Assembly (NCBI RefSeq): GCF_004358445.1
Contig: NZ_CP037951.1
Coordinates: 211,501 to 275,500, forward strand
DNA length: 64,000 nt
Direction of reading: 5' to 3'
Origin: Parashewanella tropica
GTDB lineage: Bacteria; Pseudomonadota; Gammaproteobacteria; Enterobacterales; Shewanellaceae
Part shown: piece by piece, positions 1 to 10,614 of the stretch
Layout of the letters: the number at the start of each line of letters is the position of its first letter
Position numbering within the stretch: position 1 is the first letter of the stretch
Notes under the pieces: model-generated
The model's database searches: none
The model's input: the letters and a program-made list of their open reading frames with translations, nothing else
Told to the model about the DNA's origin: nothing
Position numbers and translations under genes: made by a program

Positions 1-906
1 TTTAATTTGATAATTGATTTCCATGGCGAGTGTACGTTGCCATTTTTCGGCGTTATCGTGGATCAATTCATTGGCCGTGCAATGACGGCCTAAAATAACC
101 GGATGATTTTGGCTAAATGAAATATTCAACTGATCGGAAATGCCATTTAAAAAGGCACCAATGAGGACATTACCTGTATCAACCATGACTTCAATTTCAG
201 CTTGCGATGAATCAGGATGACTAATGTTCATCAGTTTTGCCATATCGTCAAAACTGGAGTCATGGAACAGCAGTAGCGCTTCACCAGCGATACCCGGACC
301 AATAAAGCCTTGGCAGAGTGCTGAAATCTGGCGGCTGTTTTCCGTGGCCTTTAAGGCCATGGTGAGTTCGCTCACTTCAAGCACATTGACCGCAGGAATG
401 GGAAGCGGTACGTAAACATCAAGCAGTTTAGCCAGTAAGTCGGCCGCACGTCCCATGGCAACATTGGCCACTTCTTGGCATGCGTCTCTTAGGTTGACTT
501 TGATTTCAGGCGCATCAAAAGCAGAAGCCACGTCACAGCGATGATAAATCCCATACTCTTGCAGAATGTGCTGCAGTGCATCTGTACTGACGGGCTTTTG
601 TACGAAATCAACAGCGCCAAGTGCTTTTACTTTTTGGTAGGCTTGGTGCTGAATATCACCAGACACGACAACGATCAGAGCAGGAAGATCTAACTCTTGA
701 ACGGTTTTTAGTACTTGATAACCATCCATGACTGGCATAGTGAGGTCTAAAAATACGACTTCACCTTTGCCTGCCTTGATGGCTTCTAAACCTTCTACAC
801 CATTGGTTGCAAAGGTGAGAGATATGTCCCAATCTGCTGGTAACACCCTCGCCATTTGTTTCCTTGCCATGGCGGAGTCATCACAGATTAATACCTGAGT
901 GGTCAT
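1..906 (-). CDS. Response regulator with C-terminal CheC/CheX-like domain (3' end beyond window)
   Basis: The minus-strand frame opens with ATG at 906 and runs off the left edge without a stop, giving at least 302 residues. The first ~120 residues form a receiver domain: an early acidic pair (CDDSAM), the phosphoacceptor Asp in FLDLTMP and the conserved Lys in FVQKP. The remainder resembles CheC/CheX CheY-P phosphatases. One site reads D-A-C-Q-E-V-A-N, matching the [DS]xxxExxN signature. The second reads VMVDTGN, with Asp where Glu is usual. CheC-type proteins dephosphorylate CheY-P in chemotaxis, so a receiver fused to CheC suggests phosphorylation-controlled phosphatase activity. That role is inferred; the domain assignment is fairly secure. 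Confidence 0.8.
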   Translation of the reverse strand, partial: MTTQVLICDDSAMARKQMARVLPADWDISLTFATNGVEGLEAIKAGKGEVVFLDLTMPVMDGYQVLKTVQELDLPALIVVVSGDIQHQAYQKVKALGAVDFVQKPVSTDALQHILQEYGIYHRCDVASAFDAPEIKVNLRDACQEVANVAMGRAADLLAKLLDVYVPLPIPAVNVLEVSELTMALKATENSRQISALCQGFIGPGIAGEALLLFHDSSFDDMAKLMNISHPDSSQAEIEVMVDTGNVLIGAFLNGISDQLNISFSQNHPVILGRHCTANELIHDNAEKWQRTLAMEINYQIK

Positions 907-1225
907 TACGTCCTTTCATCCTTAAATACTCATCACTCTTTGGTGATGTTCGTTATCGCTTTATTGCGTTTGTCGTTTTTATATATTTGCCAATCAATAA
1001 CGTCAACTTACTGACTGTTCAATGTTTTTTGACGGAAACAATACTACCACAATTATTGCGGATTTGAATTCGATATTGAAGAAATTTTACGCTAAATGGC
1101 TGAAGTAAAAAGAGTAAAAATTCTATTTTATCATCAAGTGAAAATGCCAATGAGAATAGCTATCGATTCAAATTTTAGACAATAAAGCCGAGATGAATAT
1201 ATCTCGGCTTTCAATAAATAGACGA
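907..1225. other. Intergenic region between the CheC-type regulator and rapA
   Basis: About 320 bases without a convincing gene. The only clear structure is the rapA terminator near 1184-1211. The AT-rich part at 930-1150 presumably holds the promoter of the minus-strand response regulator, but I could not fix -35/-10 boxes. The plus-strand open frame starting at 864 overlaps the regulator, has no ribosome binding site and resembles no protein I know. Confidence 0.5.
1184..1211 (-). terminator. Hairpin terminator after rapA
   Basis: An 11-bp perfect stem (AAAGCCGAGAT / ATCTCGGCTTT) with a 6-base loop lies 15 bases beyond the rapA stop on the minus strand. The T residues are inside and just after the stem. 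Confidence 0.75.
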
Positions 1226-4147
1226 TTAGGCGTGGCTGACTAAGACCAGACGAATGGCGTCAAGTTGTAATGGGCAGTCGTCCATATAGCCGTTCAGTTC
1301 TGTCATTTGATCTTTAAGGTAGTCCAATTCATCATCACGGATATTTGGGTTGACCGCTTTCAATGACTCAAGACGAGCCAATTCCGTACTGATCTTCTGA
1401 GTCATATTCTCACGAGCATCGGCCACTAAGCTTTCGAGTGCCACTTGTGCCACTTGCTCGGCTTTTGGAAGAAGCGGCACAATTTGCGCCTGAGAAGCAG
1501 TAACCAGTTTGCTACCAATGTGACGATTTACCGCACTTAGCTGCTTATCAAAGCTGTCGTAATCCACTTTTGAGGATAAATCGTTGCCGTTTTTATCCAG
1601 TAACACGCGAATAGGTGTTGGTGGTAAGTAACGGTATAACTGGCTGGCTTTTGGTGCTGAAGCATCCGCCATATAAATCAGTTCAAGGAATAAGGTGCCT
1701 GCAGGAAGCGCTTTATTCTTTAAAATCGCGACGCTGACGCTGCCAGTTTCTGAGCTGGTGATCAGATCCAAACCCGTTTGCACAATTGGATGCTCTTCGG
1801 TGATCAAGGCGATATCATCGCGAGACAAGGCTACATCGCGGTCGAACGTCACAGTAATGCCATCTTCCGGTAATCCGGGATAAGTTGGGAATAACATGTT
1901 TTCAGACGGTTTGAGGATAATGGTATTTTCACCGTGATCTTCTTGGTCAACACCGATGATGTCCCACAATCGGATAACCGAACCAATCAAATTAACATCT
2001 TGATCTTTTTGCTGTAAGCGCTCAACAATGGCCGCCGATTTGCTGCCACCGTGAGAGTTAATTTCTAACAGCTTATCGCGACCTTGCTCCATGGCTTGCT
2101 TGAGCTCTTTATAACGCTGCTGAGTGTGGTTCATCAGCTGTGTCATTTCATCGCTGTCACCAGACACTAAGGTCGACAATAATGGCTCGGCAAATTCTTT
2201 ATACAACACATGACCACTTGGGCAGGTCATTTCAAAGGCGTTGAGCCCTTGGTGATACCACTGCATTAACTGCTCTTGAGCGGTTTCACTAAAATATGGC
2301 AAGTGAATATTCACATCGTGTTTTTGACCGATACGATCTAAACGACCAATGCGTTGCTCAAGTAAGTCAGGGTTGAGGGGTAAATCGAATAATACTAAGT
2401 GGCTGGCAAACTGGAAGTTACGACCTTCTGAGCCAATTTCAGAGCAGATCAGTGCCTGAGCGCCGCCTTCTTCCTGCGCAAAGTAAGCACCGGCTTTATC
2501 ACGCTCAATAATTGACATGCCTTCGTGGAATACCGTCGCTTGAATACCTTCACGAGTACGCAGGGCTTCTTCAAGGCTGAGTGCGGTTTCCGCTTGGCTA
2601 GCAATGATCAGCACTTTTTTGCTGCGATTATTTTTTAGAAAATCAATCAGCCAGTCGACACGTGGATCGAACTTCCACCACTCTGAGTTACCTGCATCAA
2701 ACTCTTGGTAGATTTTCTCGGGGCTCAGGGCTTTTTTCACTTTAAGTTCAAGCTGAGCCACACCCGTTGCAGTGCCCGTTGACATCATGGCACTCACGCG
2801 AGCTGCCGTACGATACTGCTCTGGCAAAGCTTGTGGGTGAGTATTTAAAATACGCTGTGGGAAACCTTTAACACCTGCACGAGTGTTGCGATACAAAATG
2901 CGGCCAGTACCGTGTCTGTCGAGCAATTCTTGCAAGAGTTCATCACGAGCTTGCTCTCGAAGCTCGGCATCAACGTCATCCGCTTGGATCATTTGGATCT
3001 GCGGGTTAATGTCTTTTTCAGACAAAAGCTCTGTTAAGCTGTTGATGGCTGAGTCTGGCAGTTTTTGCTCGGCTAATAGCGCTTCAGCGGCATCGGCAAC
3101 GCTACGGTAATTTTCTTCTTCAGCTAAGAAGGCCTCGTAATCATAGAAACGGTCTGGATCGAGTAGACGCAAGCGAGCAAAGTGGCTTTGATGGCCGAGT
3201 TGGTCTGGGGTTGCGGTAAGCAGTAATACGCCCGGTACCACATCACTTAAGGCTTCAACAATCTTATACGCTCGGCTTGGATTTTCTTCCGACCACTCAA
3301 GATGATGAGCTTCATCAACAACCAATAAATCCCAATCGGCATCGACGGCTTGCTCTAAGCGTTTTTTCTTACGCAGTAGCTCCATTGAGCAGATAACCAG
3401 TTGCTCGGTATAAAACGGGTTGTCGTTATCGGCATAAGCTTCAACGCAGCGCTCTTCATCAAAAATCGAGAAACGTAAGTTGAAGCGACGCATCATTTCA
3501 ACCAGCCATTGATGACGTAATGAATCAGGCACAATCACAAGAATGCGTTCAGCACGTCCGGTTAATAGCTGTTGATGCAGAATAAGACCAGCTTCGATGG
3601 TTTTACCTAAACCCACTTCATCGGCTAATAATACACGCGGTGCAAAGCGTTGACCGACTTCATGGGCAATCCATGTTTGGTGAGGGATCAAACCGACTCT
3701 GGGCCCTTGCAGACCTAAAATATCAGAGGTCGCCAGTTGGTGGCGTAAGTTTTGGGCACGATAGCGAAGACCAAAGCGATCTAAACGATCAATTTGACCA
3801 GCAAATAAGCGATCTTGAGGCTTATTGAAGCGAACATTATGATTCAGCAGTGTTTCACGTAATTCCGCGGTTTCACCGGTGTCTTGGCGGGTTCCGTGAT
3901 AAATGATTAACTGGTTGTTTTCTTCAAGCTCAGAAACCGTTAACTGCCAGCCTTCGTGACTTTCAATGGTATCACCAGGATTATAAATCACACGGGTTAA
4001 TGGGGCATCTTCTCGGGCAAACATGCGGTTATCTCCAGTGGCGGGAAATAACACAGTGACCATGCGGCCTTCTAATTGAACAACTGTACCTAAACCCAGA
4101 TCAGTTTCTGTATCACTGATCCAACGTTGACCCAAAGCAAATGGCAT
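1226..4147 (-). CDS. rapA: RNA polymerase-associated ATPase RapA (HepA)
   Basis: At 973 residues this is close to the 968 of Escherichia coli RapA. RapA is an SWI2/SNF2 ATPase that binds core RNA polymerase and helps recycle it after transcription. The N-terminus ([13 protein letters not shown]) is the family's Tudor-like region. Walker A is [12 protein letters not shown] at about residues 172-185, the DEAH box is VVDEAHH near 279, and the helicase C-lobe carries [13 protein letters not shown] and [11 protein letters not shown]. It stands alone with its own terminator. The start ATG at 4147 gives the standard family N-terminus. The identification is firm. Confidence 0.97.
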   Translation of the reverse strand: MPFALGQRWISDTETDLGLGTVVQLEGRMVTVLFPATGDNRMFAREDAPLTRVIYNPGDTIESHEGWQLTVSELEENNQLIIYHGTRQDTGETAELRETLLNHNVRFNKPQDRLFAGQIDRLDRFGLRYRAQNLRHQLATSDILGLQGPRVGLIPHQTWIAHEVGQRFAPRVLLADEVGLGKTIEAGLILHQQLLTGRAERILVIVPDSLRHQWLVEMMRRFNLRFSIFDEERCVEAYADNDNPFYTEQLVICSMELLRKKKRLEQAVDADWDLLVVDEAHHLEWSEENPSRAYKIVEALSDVVPGVLLLTATPDQLGHQSHFARLRLLDPDRFYDYEAFLAEEENYRSVADAAEALLAEQKLPDSAINSLTELLSEKDINPQIQMIQADDVDAELREQARDELLQELLDRHGTGRILYRNTRAGVKGFPQRILNTHPQALPEQYRTAARVSAMMSTGTATGVAQLELKVKKALSPEKIYQEFDAGNSEWWKFDPRVDWLIDFLKNNRSKKVLIIASQAETALSLEEALRTREGIQATVFHEGMSIIERDKAGAYFAQEEGGAQALICSEIGSEGRNFQFASHLVLFDLPLNPDLLEQRIGRLDRIGQKHDVNIHLPYFSETAQEQLMQWYHQGLNAFEMTCPSGHVLYKEFAEPLLSTLVSGDSDEMTQLMNHTQQRYKELKQAMEQGRDKLLEINSHGGSKSAAIVERLQQKDQDVNLIGSVIRLWDIIGVDQEDHGENTIILKPSENMLFPTYPGLPEDGITVTFDRDVALSRDDIALITEEHPIVQTGLDLITSSETGSVSVAILKNKALPAGTLFLELIYMADASAPKASQLYRYLPPTPIRVLLDKNGNDLSSKVDYDSFDKQLSAVNRHIGSKLVTASQAQIVPLLPKAEQVAQVALESLVADARENMTQKISTELARLESLKAVNPNIRDDELDYLKDQMTELNGYMDDCPLQLDAIRLVLVSHA

Positions 4148-4386
4148 GTGAATTTCTACTCTTTTTTCTAGGCTGACTCAAAAAATGGCGCGTATCTTAT
4201 ACCCGTGACAACCGAACTGCAATTGCCGAGAATAAGTAAATGAAGATCCTTGTCTTTCTGTTTAAATTTGAGGCAGAACGCTCGTAAGTAGTATGCGCAA
4301 TGAAGGTGGAGCGTCTTTTTAAGCCAGTTTGATACAACAAGAGCCTTAGCCTATACCTCGGTAAACAGAAACTCAAACTGAATTTA

Positions 4387-4797
4387 CTAAGGTCTAGGTA
4401 AAGCGGGTTTATCACCCGATAAGGTTTGTATATAAGCTTTCCAGATCTCCACTGTTCTGGATTGAGTCAGGCGAGTTTGACAGTCGAACATCATGCTTGG
4501 TGCGATGGTGCCAGGTAAATAAAGCTGATACACGGTTTGGCAATGCTGATCCGCGTATTTCTGCCACAGTTTTTGCTCATTTTCTAAGGCTTGTTTCGCT
4601 TCGGCTGGCTTAGAGTGTTGCTTGAGTGCTTGTTGCCAGTATTTTGCTAGTTTGGTTTGTGCTTGTTTCAATTGAGTTTGTTTGCATTGATTAATGCTTA
4701 AAGTATTGGATAAAAGCTCACATGGATTGCTGGCGTAGGCCATAGCAGTAAACAGACTTAAAAACGTCAAAGCCAACAAGCGAAAATATTTTTGCAT
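4387..4797 (-). CDS. LprI-like (DUF1311) secreted protein
   Basis: A 136-residue protein with a clear signal peptide (positively charged start, hydrophobic stretch, cleavage after AYA near residue 22). The mature part has four cysteines, in NPCELL, QCKQ, QHCQT and FDCQTR. Its helical pattern of NEQKLWQKYADQHC followed by a small-residue stretch and CQTRLTQSRTVEIW is characteristic of the LprI/DUF1311 domain. Members are periplasmic, and one mycobacterial example inhibits lysozyme; the substrate here is unknown. It is monocistronic between rapA and the PhoH gene. An overlapping minus-strand frame at 4197-4415 is not supported. Confidence 0.75.
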   Translation of the reverse strand: MQKYFRLLALTFLSLFTAMAYASNPCELLSNTLSINQCKQTQLKQAQTKLAKYWQQALKQHSKPAEAKQALENEQKLWQKYADQHCQTVYQLYLPGTIAPSMMFDCQTRLTQSRTVEIWKAYIQTLSGDKPALPRP

Positions 4798-5011
4798 ACA
4801 TAACCTCAGTTACTGTAAGGCTTTAACGCCATCTGAAAAAATTTAACAAAAATTGTCGTATCTTTTTTAGTCAGCATACGCTTTACTAGAGGTATCAACA
4901 AGTGGAAAGGGCTGTCATGGAACTGACACCGTTTTGCTTCAACATCATCAATGCAAAAGGAGGCATTCACACCGTACGTATATTTATACCAATCGCATTA
5001 ATGGAGGCGCC

Positions 5012-6406
5012 ATGGACCGAGACGACACCAAGCTGTTTGTATTAGATACTAATGTGTTATTGCATGAACCACTCGCAATTTATTCCTTTAAAGAACATGA
5101 CGTAATTGTCCCCATGACGGTACTCGAAGAACTCGATACCATCAAAGATAGAAAGCGCGACGTCAGTCGCGATGCACGAGTCGCCATTCGAACCCTCGAA
5201 GATACCTTAGGCGGCAACATCACTCCTGAACAATTGGTACATGGTGTACCGCTCCCTGTTAGACCGGGACACGAAGACGCCACCGGACATCTCGCCGTCT
5301 TTCCCGACCATTTAATTGAATTCACTATCGGCAGTTTGACTGGCGATAACAACGATAACCTGATCCTTAACACCACGTTGCATTTGCAGCAGCAACACCC
5401 AAATCGCGACGTGGTGCTGGTGACCAAAGACATCAATATGCGCCTGAAAGCCAAAGGGGTGGGTATTGAGCAGGTCGAAGATTATCGCCGCGACCAAATC
5501 ATTGATGACGTTCGCTTTTTAACCAAAGGTTTTCATCAATTTCAGGGCAGTTTTTGGAAGAATGTCGGCAATATTGAAACCGAGCGTCTTGGGCGTAAAA
5601 CGGTTCATCAATTACCGCTTTCTGAAGTCGATACTGAGCTTTTGTATGTTAATCAATATTTGATTGACGAAGAATCGGACTTTTGCGGACGCGTGACCAA
5701 GCTCGATCAAGACCATGTGACCTTTCAGGATCTGAACCGTGAGCGGATCATGAATGCCGAAGCGTGGGGAATTCGCCCTAAAAATGTCTACCAAGGGATG
5801 GCACTGCAAGCTTTGCTCGATCCTGACATTGATATGGTGATTCTAACTGGCCCCGCTGGCTGCGGTAAAACCCTACTGGCAATGGCAAGTGCGTTAGAGC
5901 TGGTGGTAGAGCGCAATCAATATGAGAAAATCATTGTGACGCGTAATACGCCTGAAATTGCCGAATCCATTGGTTTTTTACCCGGCACCGAAGAGGAGAA
6001 AATGGGACCTTGGCTCGCCGCCATTACCGATACTCTTGAAGTGCTGCACAAGCATGATGTCAATCCAGCAGGCAGTTTGAACTACATCATGGATAAGGCC
6101 AACATTCAGCTTAAATCCATTAACTTTATGCGTGGACGTTCGATTCAAAATACCATTGTATTGTTGGATGAATGTCAAAACCTAACCGCATCACAATTGA
6201 AAACCATGATCACCCGCATGGGCGAAGGCACCAAATTAATTTGCTGCGGTAACTTAGCGCAAATTGATTCCAACTACCTTACCCCTGTGACTTCAGGCTT
6301 AACCTATATCGTTGAACGTTTTAAGAACTTTGATGGTAGTGCCAATATTTACCTCAATGGCGTTGTTCGTTCTCGATTAGCGGAATTTGCCGAAGAGTAT
6401 TTGTGA
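5012..6406 (+). CDS. PIN domain-PhoH family ATPase
   Basis: The open frame reaches back to 4934, but GGAGG at 5003-5007 and the family N-terminus point to ATG 5012, giving 464 residues. The first ~130 residues are a PIN domain starting LFVLDTNVLLHEP, with acidic residues typical of PIN ribonucleases. The C-terminal half is a PhoH ATPase: Walker A GPAGCGKT near residue 280 and Walker B LLDECQN near 384. PIN-PhoH proteins are putative RNA helicase-nucleases involved in stress or RNA turnover; no specific substrate can be assigned. The gene is followed by its own terminator and precedes the hybrid kinase gene on the same strand. Confidence 0.92.
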   Translation: MDRDDTKLFVLDTNVLLHEPLAIYSFKEHDVIVPMTVLEELDTIKDRKRDVSRDARVAIRTLEDTLGGNITPEQLVHGVPLPVRPGHEDATGHLAVFPDHLIEFTIGSLTGDNNDNLILNTTLHLQQQHPNRDVVLVTKDINMRLKAKGVGIEQVEDYRRDQIIDDVRFLTKGFHQFQGSFWKNVGNIETERLGRKTVHQLPLSEVDTELLYVNQYLIDEESDFCGRVTKLDQDHVTFQDLNRERIMNAEAWGIRPKNVYQGMALQALLDPDIDMVILTGPAGCGKTLLAMASALELVVERNQYEKIIVTRNTPEIAESIGFLPGTEEEKMGPWLAAITDTLEVLHKHDVNPAGSLNYIMDKANIQLKSINFMRGRSIQNTIVLLDECQNLTASQLKTMITRMGEGTKLICCGNLAQIDSNYLTPVTSGLTYIVERFKNFDGSANIYLNGVVRSRLAEFAEEYL

Positions 6407-6427
6407 TCATCCTCTGCTCATCCTCTT

Positions 6428-6451
6428 AAAACGCCCTAAGTGGGCGTTTTT
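6428..6451 (+). terminator. Rho-independent terminator after the PhoH gene
   Basis: AAAACGCCC / GGGCGTTTT stem (6428-6436 and 6442-6450) with a 5-base loop, followed by T residues, 21 bases after the stop codon. Confidence 0.85.
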
Positions 6452-6536
6452 GTTATGAGAATTCAGTGACAGTATCGGTGTTGTGAGTATAATTAACCCC
6501 AGCTTATCGTTTTTATAAGTTTCCAAAAGGCTCTAC

Positions 6537-9500
6537 ATGAATCCCAACGAACCTGTCCAGCAACTGACCTCTCCCATTCAAAAAAATTATAACTGGGCAG
6601 TACTGTATACCTACTTTGGGGTGATCATCATCGCCATGTTGCTTTCATGGTCAGCCTATGATGCCCAAAAAACAGAAGTGATCCAAAAGCGCGAGCTGCA
6701 AATTGAGCAGCACGTTCGACAGGTGGATTTACTGTTGGAGTCGAGCATTCGAGCCATTAACAGTTTGCGTAATGTAGCGGTGGATCACCTTAGACGTGGT
6801 GAGTTAGTTCGAAAAGATAGGTTGTCGGAATACGAGAAATTCAATGAAACTCGACAGTTTTTTACTCTAGAACCCCAATACGCCAAAAGCGGTCAGCCTT
6901 TTACTAATATGGGGCGTATAACGGGTACGGGTTCCTTGGAAAATCGCAGCGAACGCTTCTACCAAGAGTTAGAAATGTTGTTTGAACTGTCGTTGTCGTT
7001 TCCGGTAGCCAAGCAAGCCGCCCCTGAGTCTTCGTCTATTTACTACATTTCAAAACGCAAAATGATGTCTTATTACCCTTGGCCATCTAACGAACAGCGT
7101 TTTAGAGAAGAACTGCTGAATAACAAACAGTTTAAGTTGGCGGGTCCGAGAATGAACCCGCAACGAAACGTGTTTTGGTCTGAAGGGTATTTAGGCGGAG
7201 TCAACACAGAACTACTGACGACAGTGGGTGTTCCGGTGTATTTGGATAATGAGTTCATTGGCTCTATTAATCTGGATATGACACTGTCGTCATTATCCAA
7301 GCAGATTGACGATTACTTTAAAATGCCGGGCACGGTGATTTTGCTTGATCAGAAAAACAATGTATTGTCCGACAGCAGTATGGAAACGGGCGGCATGAAT
7401 CGCGTGTTTCACTTAAGCCAGCGTATTCCGGCCAAATTGCACGATATTTCTGAATCTGAACTCTTTGATGCTGATGAAGGCTTTATTCGCAATGGCTACT
7501 ACATTCAAACCGTGGCGCTGCAAAATGTGCCGTGGCGATTATTGTATATGCAGCCTGTGGACGCCATGTTTCAAGAGGCCAGAAACGAAGTCGAAATGAC
7601 CTTTATTTTCGTGGTATTTGCCTTGTCGGTATTGGTGACCATTGTTCACTGGTTAACCCGTCGCTCGTTTGTTGCTCCTGCATCACAACTCTTGTCTCAT
7701 CTTGAAAATTGTTCGCAATTACCTAGACCTGTACCGGATAAAATGACGCCGGGTTGGGCACCTTGGTTTCAATTGGTGAGCCGAATTTTTGATGAAAACC
7801 AACAGTATACTCGTAACCTTTCCGAGCAAAATAAACGCCTTGATAAGCTGGTGGCGAATCGCACTGAAAAGCTGAAAGAAACCACCGAACGTCGTGAGCG
7901 AGAATATGCGTTATTACGTTCTTTGATTGACTCCATTCCAGAAGCCATCATTTTTAAAGACAAAGAAGGTAAATACCTCGGTTGTAACAAAGCGGCAGAG
8001 CGCATGCTCGGTTACAGCGAAAATGAGCTGATAGGTCAGACTTCTGCAACACTGACGAATCCTGAACTTGGTGAGCGTATTCGCGCTGAAGATGAGCAGA
8101 TCCTCAAAGATAAAATCCCGATGCGCTATCAGGAAAAAGTGGAATTGTTTGGTAAACAAGTGTTGCTCGATACCCTAAAACTGCCTTTTTACAATCGACG
8201 CAATGAATTATTAGGCTTGATTGCGGTGTGGCGTGACGTGACTCGAGAGCATGAATCGGCTGAGCAATTACGTTTGTCTGAAGAGCGTTATCATTTGGCG
8301 ATGGATGCGGTAGAAGATGGCCTTTGGGACTGGTATTTGGATTCCGAGCAAATCATTTGTAACCCTGCTTTTTATACCATGATGGGCTACAAACCCAATG
8401 AGTTTCCGGCGTTGGTGTCGACAATTGATGACTTAATTCATCCCGACGATCAGCAGCGGGTTCAAGAGTACCGAGAACACTACCTACAAGCCCCAGATTC
8501 TGTTTATGAAATCGAATTTCGTATGCAGGCACAAAATGGAGAGTATTACTGGTTACTTTCTCGTGGTCGAGTGGTGGAATTTACCGCTGAAGGCTTACCG
8601 AAGCGAATGGTGGGTACCCATAAAGACATTACTCGTCAGAAAATCAACGAAGTGGCGCTGTTGGAAGCGAAACGAGACGCAGAATCGGCGAACCTCTATA
8701 AGAGTGAATTCTTAGCCAACATGAGCCACGAGATCCGTACCCCGATGAATGCGGTGATTGGTATGTTGGAGCTGGCACAGCGCACCTCGTTGACCGAGCA
8801 ACAGAAAGATTACCTGCATAAAGCGGGGTTCTCAGCGCAATCGCTGCTTAGGATCATCAATGACATTCTTGATTTCTCTAAAATCGAAGCAGGAAAACTG
8901 GAACTTGAAAAAGTGTCGTTTGCGCTGGATAAAGTGCTGGATCACGCCGTCGATTTGAATGCGCTTAAAGCACAAGAAAAAGGCGTTGAACTGCTGCTTT
9001 ATGCCCCTGTTACTGCTGGATTAACCTTAAAAGGCGATCCATTGCGCTTAGGGCAAGTGCTCATCAACTTACTCTCCAATGCGGTGAAGTTTACCCAAGA
9101 AGGGGAAATTGAACTTGGTTGTGAAGATCTCGGTGAGCGTGATCAGCGTATTACCTTGCGGTTCTGGGTGCGTGATACAGGAATTGGGATTGAACAGGCT
9201 AAACAAGAAACTCTGTTTGATGCCTTTGCGCAAGCCGATGGTTCAACGACGCGTAAATACGGTGGTACAGGGCTAGGGTTATCCATCAGTCAGCACTTAG
9301 TGTCGATGATGGGCGGCAAGATGGAAGTGGAAAGTGAGCCTAAACAAGGCAGTACTTTTAGCTTTACCCTGAGTTTTGAAATCGCTGAAGATGCAAAGGT
9401 TGAGCAAAAAGCCCTACCTGAATCATTGTCTTCGCTAAAAACCTTAGTGGTGGACGACAATCCAACAGCGCTGCAAATTTATTCTAACATCATGCAAGAT

Positions 9501-10229
9501 TTCAATTTTGATGTGCAAACGGTAGATAATGGCGAAGCGGCACTGACACAATTACAAAAGCAAGAGATTGATTTGTTACTCATCGATTGGATGATGCCAC
9601 AAATGCACGGTGGCGAAGTGATTGATGAAATCGAGCGCATGGTTGAGGATGGTCGCATTCAACATCGTCCCGTGATCATCATGATGACGGCTCATGCTCA
9701 AGAGCCCACCCAAGAAGAAGTCGACAACGCGAAAGTCTTCACTTTCTTGCAAAAGCCGTTTAAAGCGTCAGCTTTGTTTGATTCGATTGTCGATGCTTTT
9801 GCGCAAAAAGAGTCTCAAGACTCATTAGCGTTACAAGCTCCTGTCGAGCTTCCAACGACTAAGGGCAAAATCTTGTTAGTTGAAGACAACCTCATTAACC
9901 AGCAGGTGGCATCCGAACTGTTAAAGAGTGCGGATTATGAGGTTGAGATTGCCGAAAACGGGCAAGTGGCACTGGATATGATAGCTCAAAATATCTATCA
10001 AGCGGTGTTGATGGACATTCAAATGCCGGTGATGGATGGCTTAACAGCCGCGAAGAAATTACGTGAAACCTATAGTGCCACTGAGTTACCCATCATTGCC
10101 ATGACCGCTCATGCCATGTCGGGAGACAGAGAAAAGAGTTTGTCTGCCGGAATGAATGCGCATATTACTAAGCCTATTATCCTCAATGAGTTATTTGATA
10201 CGCTTTCGGAGTGGATCAAGACCAGTTAA
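6537..10229 (+). CDS. Membrane hybrid sensor histidine kinase (two PAS, two receivers)
   Basis: 1230 residues. A transmembrane helix at about 19-40 and a second at about 353-372 bracket a ~310-residue periplasmic sensor region of Cache type. Then come PAS domains from about 455 and 583. HisKA has the phosphoacceptor His731 in the conserved [12 protein letters not shown] motif. The HATPase has N box [13 protein letters not shown]1 DTGIGI and G2 GGTGLGLS. Two receiver domains follow, with Asp1017 (IDWMMP) and Asp1160 (MDIQMP). No Hpt domain is present, so an external phosphotransfer protein is needed for onward signalling. No response regulator gene is adjacent. The signal is unknown; the hybrid kinase class is certain. 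Confidence 0.93.
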   Translation: MNPNEPVQQLTSPIQKNYNWAVLYTYFGVIIIAMLLSWSAYDAQKTEVIQKRELQIEQHVRQVDLLLESSIRAINSLRNVAVDHLRRGELVRKDRLSEYEKFNETRQFFTLEPQYAKSGQPFTNMGRITGTGSLENRSERFYQELEMLFELSLSFPVAKQAAPESSSIYYISKRKMMSYYPWPSNEQRFREELLNNKQFKLAGPRMNPQRNVFWSEGYLGGVNTELLTTVGVPVYLDNEFIGSINLDMTLSSLSKQIDDYFKMPGTVILLDQKNNVLSDSSMETGGMNRVFHLSQRIPAKLHDISESELFDADEGFIRNGYYIQTVALQNVPWRLLYMQPVDAMFQEARNEVEMTFIFVVFALSVLVTIVHWLTRRSFVAPASQLLSHLENCSQLPRPVPDKMTPGWAPWFQLVSRIFDENQQYTRNLSEQNKRLDKLVANRTEKLKETTERREREYALLRSLIDSIPEAIIFKDKEGKYLGCNKAAERMLGYSENELIGQTSATLTNPELGERIRAEDEQILKDKIPMRYQEKVELFGKQVLLDTLKLPFYNRRNELLGLIAVWRDVTREHESAEQLRLSEERYHLAMDAVEDGLWDWYLDSEQIICNPAFYTMMGYKPNEFPALVSTIDDLIHPDDQQRVQEYREHYLQAPDSVYEIEFRMQAQNGEYYWLLSRGRVVEFTAEGLPKRMVGTHKDITRQKINEVALLEAKRDAESANLYKSEFLANMSHEIRTPMNAVIGMLELAQRTSLTEQQKDYLHKAGFSAQSLLRIINDILDFSKIEAGKLELEKVSFALDKVLDHAVDLNALKAQEKGVELLLYAPVTAGLTLKGDPLRLGQVLINLLSNAVKFTQEGEIELGCEDLGERDQRITLRFWVRDTGIGIEQAKQETLFDAFAQADGSTTRKYGGTGLGLSISQHLVSMMGGKMEVESEPKQGSTFSFTLSFEIAEDAKVEQKALPESLSSLKTLVVDDNPTALQIYSNIMQDFNFDVQTVDNGEAALTQLQKQEIDLLLIDWMMPQMHGGEVIDEIERMVEDGRIQHRPVIIMMTAHAQEPTQEEVDNAKVFTFLQKPFKASALFDSIVDAFAQKESQDSLALQAPVELPTTKGKILLVEDNLINQQVASELLKSADYEVEIAENGQVALDMIAQNIYQAVLMDIQMPVMDGLTAAKKLRETYSATELPIIAMTAHAMSGDREKSLSAGMNAHITKPIILNELFDTLSEWIKTS

Positions 10230-10265
10230 TTTCAATATGTGTTGCTTTTTATAGAAACGTCGATG

Positions 10266-10294
10266 GGGATTTGTCTGCGCACAGACGAATTCCC
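10266..10294 (+). terminator. Hairpin, probable terminator of the hybrid kinase gene
   Basis: GGGATTTGTCTG pairs with CAGACGAATTCCC around a CGCA loop, and TTTTT follows within a few bases (10297-10301). It lies 37 bases after the kinase stop codon. It could equally be the outer part of the neighbouring repeat. Confidence 0.5.
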
Positions 10295-10311
10295 ACTTTT
10301 TGATGGAAAGC

Positions 10312-10404
10312 GAGGATAAGCAAACGCTGAAACGCTGCAAGCCCATCCATGGGCGCTTGGCCTCGGCATCCATGCCTCGGACATTGAGCTTATTGCTTAT
10401 CCTC
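10312..10404. repeat. REP-like palindromic element with 12-bp terminal inverted repeats
   Basis: GAGGATAAGCAA at 10312-10323 is exactly inverted as TTGCTTATCCTC at 10393-10404. Between them are two short palindromes sharing the core CATCCATG: GCCCATCCATGGGC at 10341-10354 and GGCATCCATGCC shortly after. The compact nested structure resembles REP/BIME-type intergenic repeats. Its copy number in the genome cannot be seen from here. Confidence 0.6.
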
Positions 10405-10614
10405 TCTCCTATAAATTCAATCACTTGAAATTTTTGGTATGTTCTCAGTTAAAAAACAAAAGCCTATAGCCTTTTATTCTCTCTAGACTACAACTTTGTC
10501 TGTATTGATTTTCTAAAAAAATAAATATGATAATTTGTGGTAAGCCCACCTGTAGTGGGTTAAGCTTTTGCGGGCAAAATCCAGTGTGAAAAATGATAAA
10601 AAGACGGAACCCTA

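Larger units (their letters stand above)
10230..10614. other. Intergenic region with palindromic elements
   Basis: 385 bases without a gene. It contains a strong hairpin at 10266-10294, a structured repeat at 10312-10404, and an AT-rich stretch to 10600 that presumably carries the promoter of the cytochrome gene. A minus-strand open frame covering 10191-10424 is created by the palindromes and resembles no known protein. Confidence 0.6.

Noticed and set aside
864-1067. 67-residue plus-strand open frame at the start of the response regulator
   Set aside because: Begins inside the antisense of the regulator gene and shows no coding-like features.
4197-4415. 72-residue minus-strand open frame overlapping the LprI-like gene
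   Set aside because: No ribosome binding site, basic low-information sequence, overlaps the 3' end of a better supported gene; no family resemblance.
4934-5011. 26-residue extension of the PIN-PhoH protein
   Set aside because: His/Arg-rich sequence without homologous look; a strong GGAGG site immediately precedes ATG 5012.
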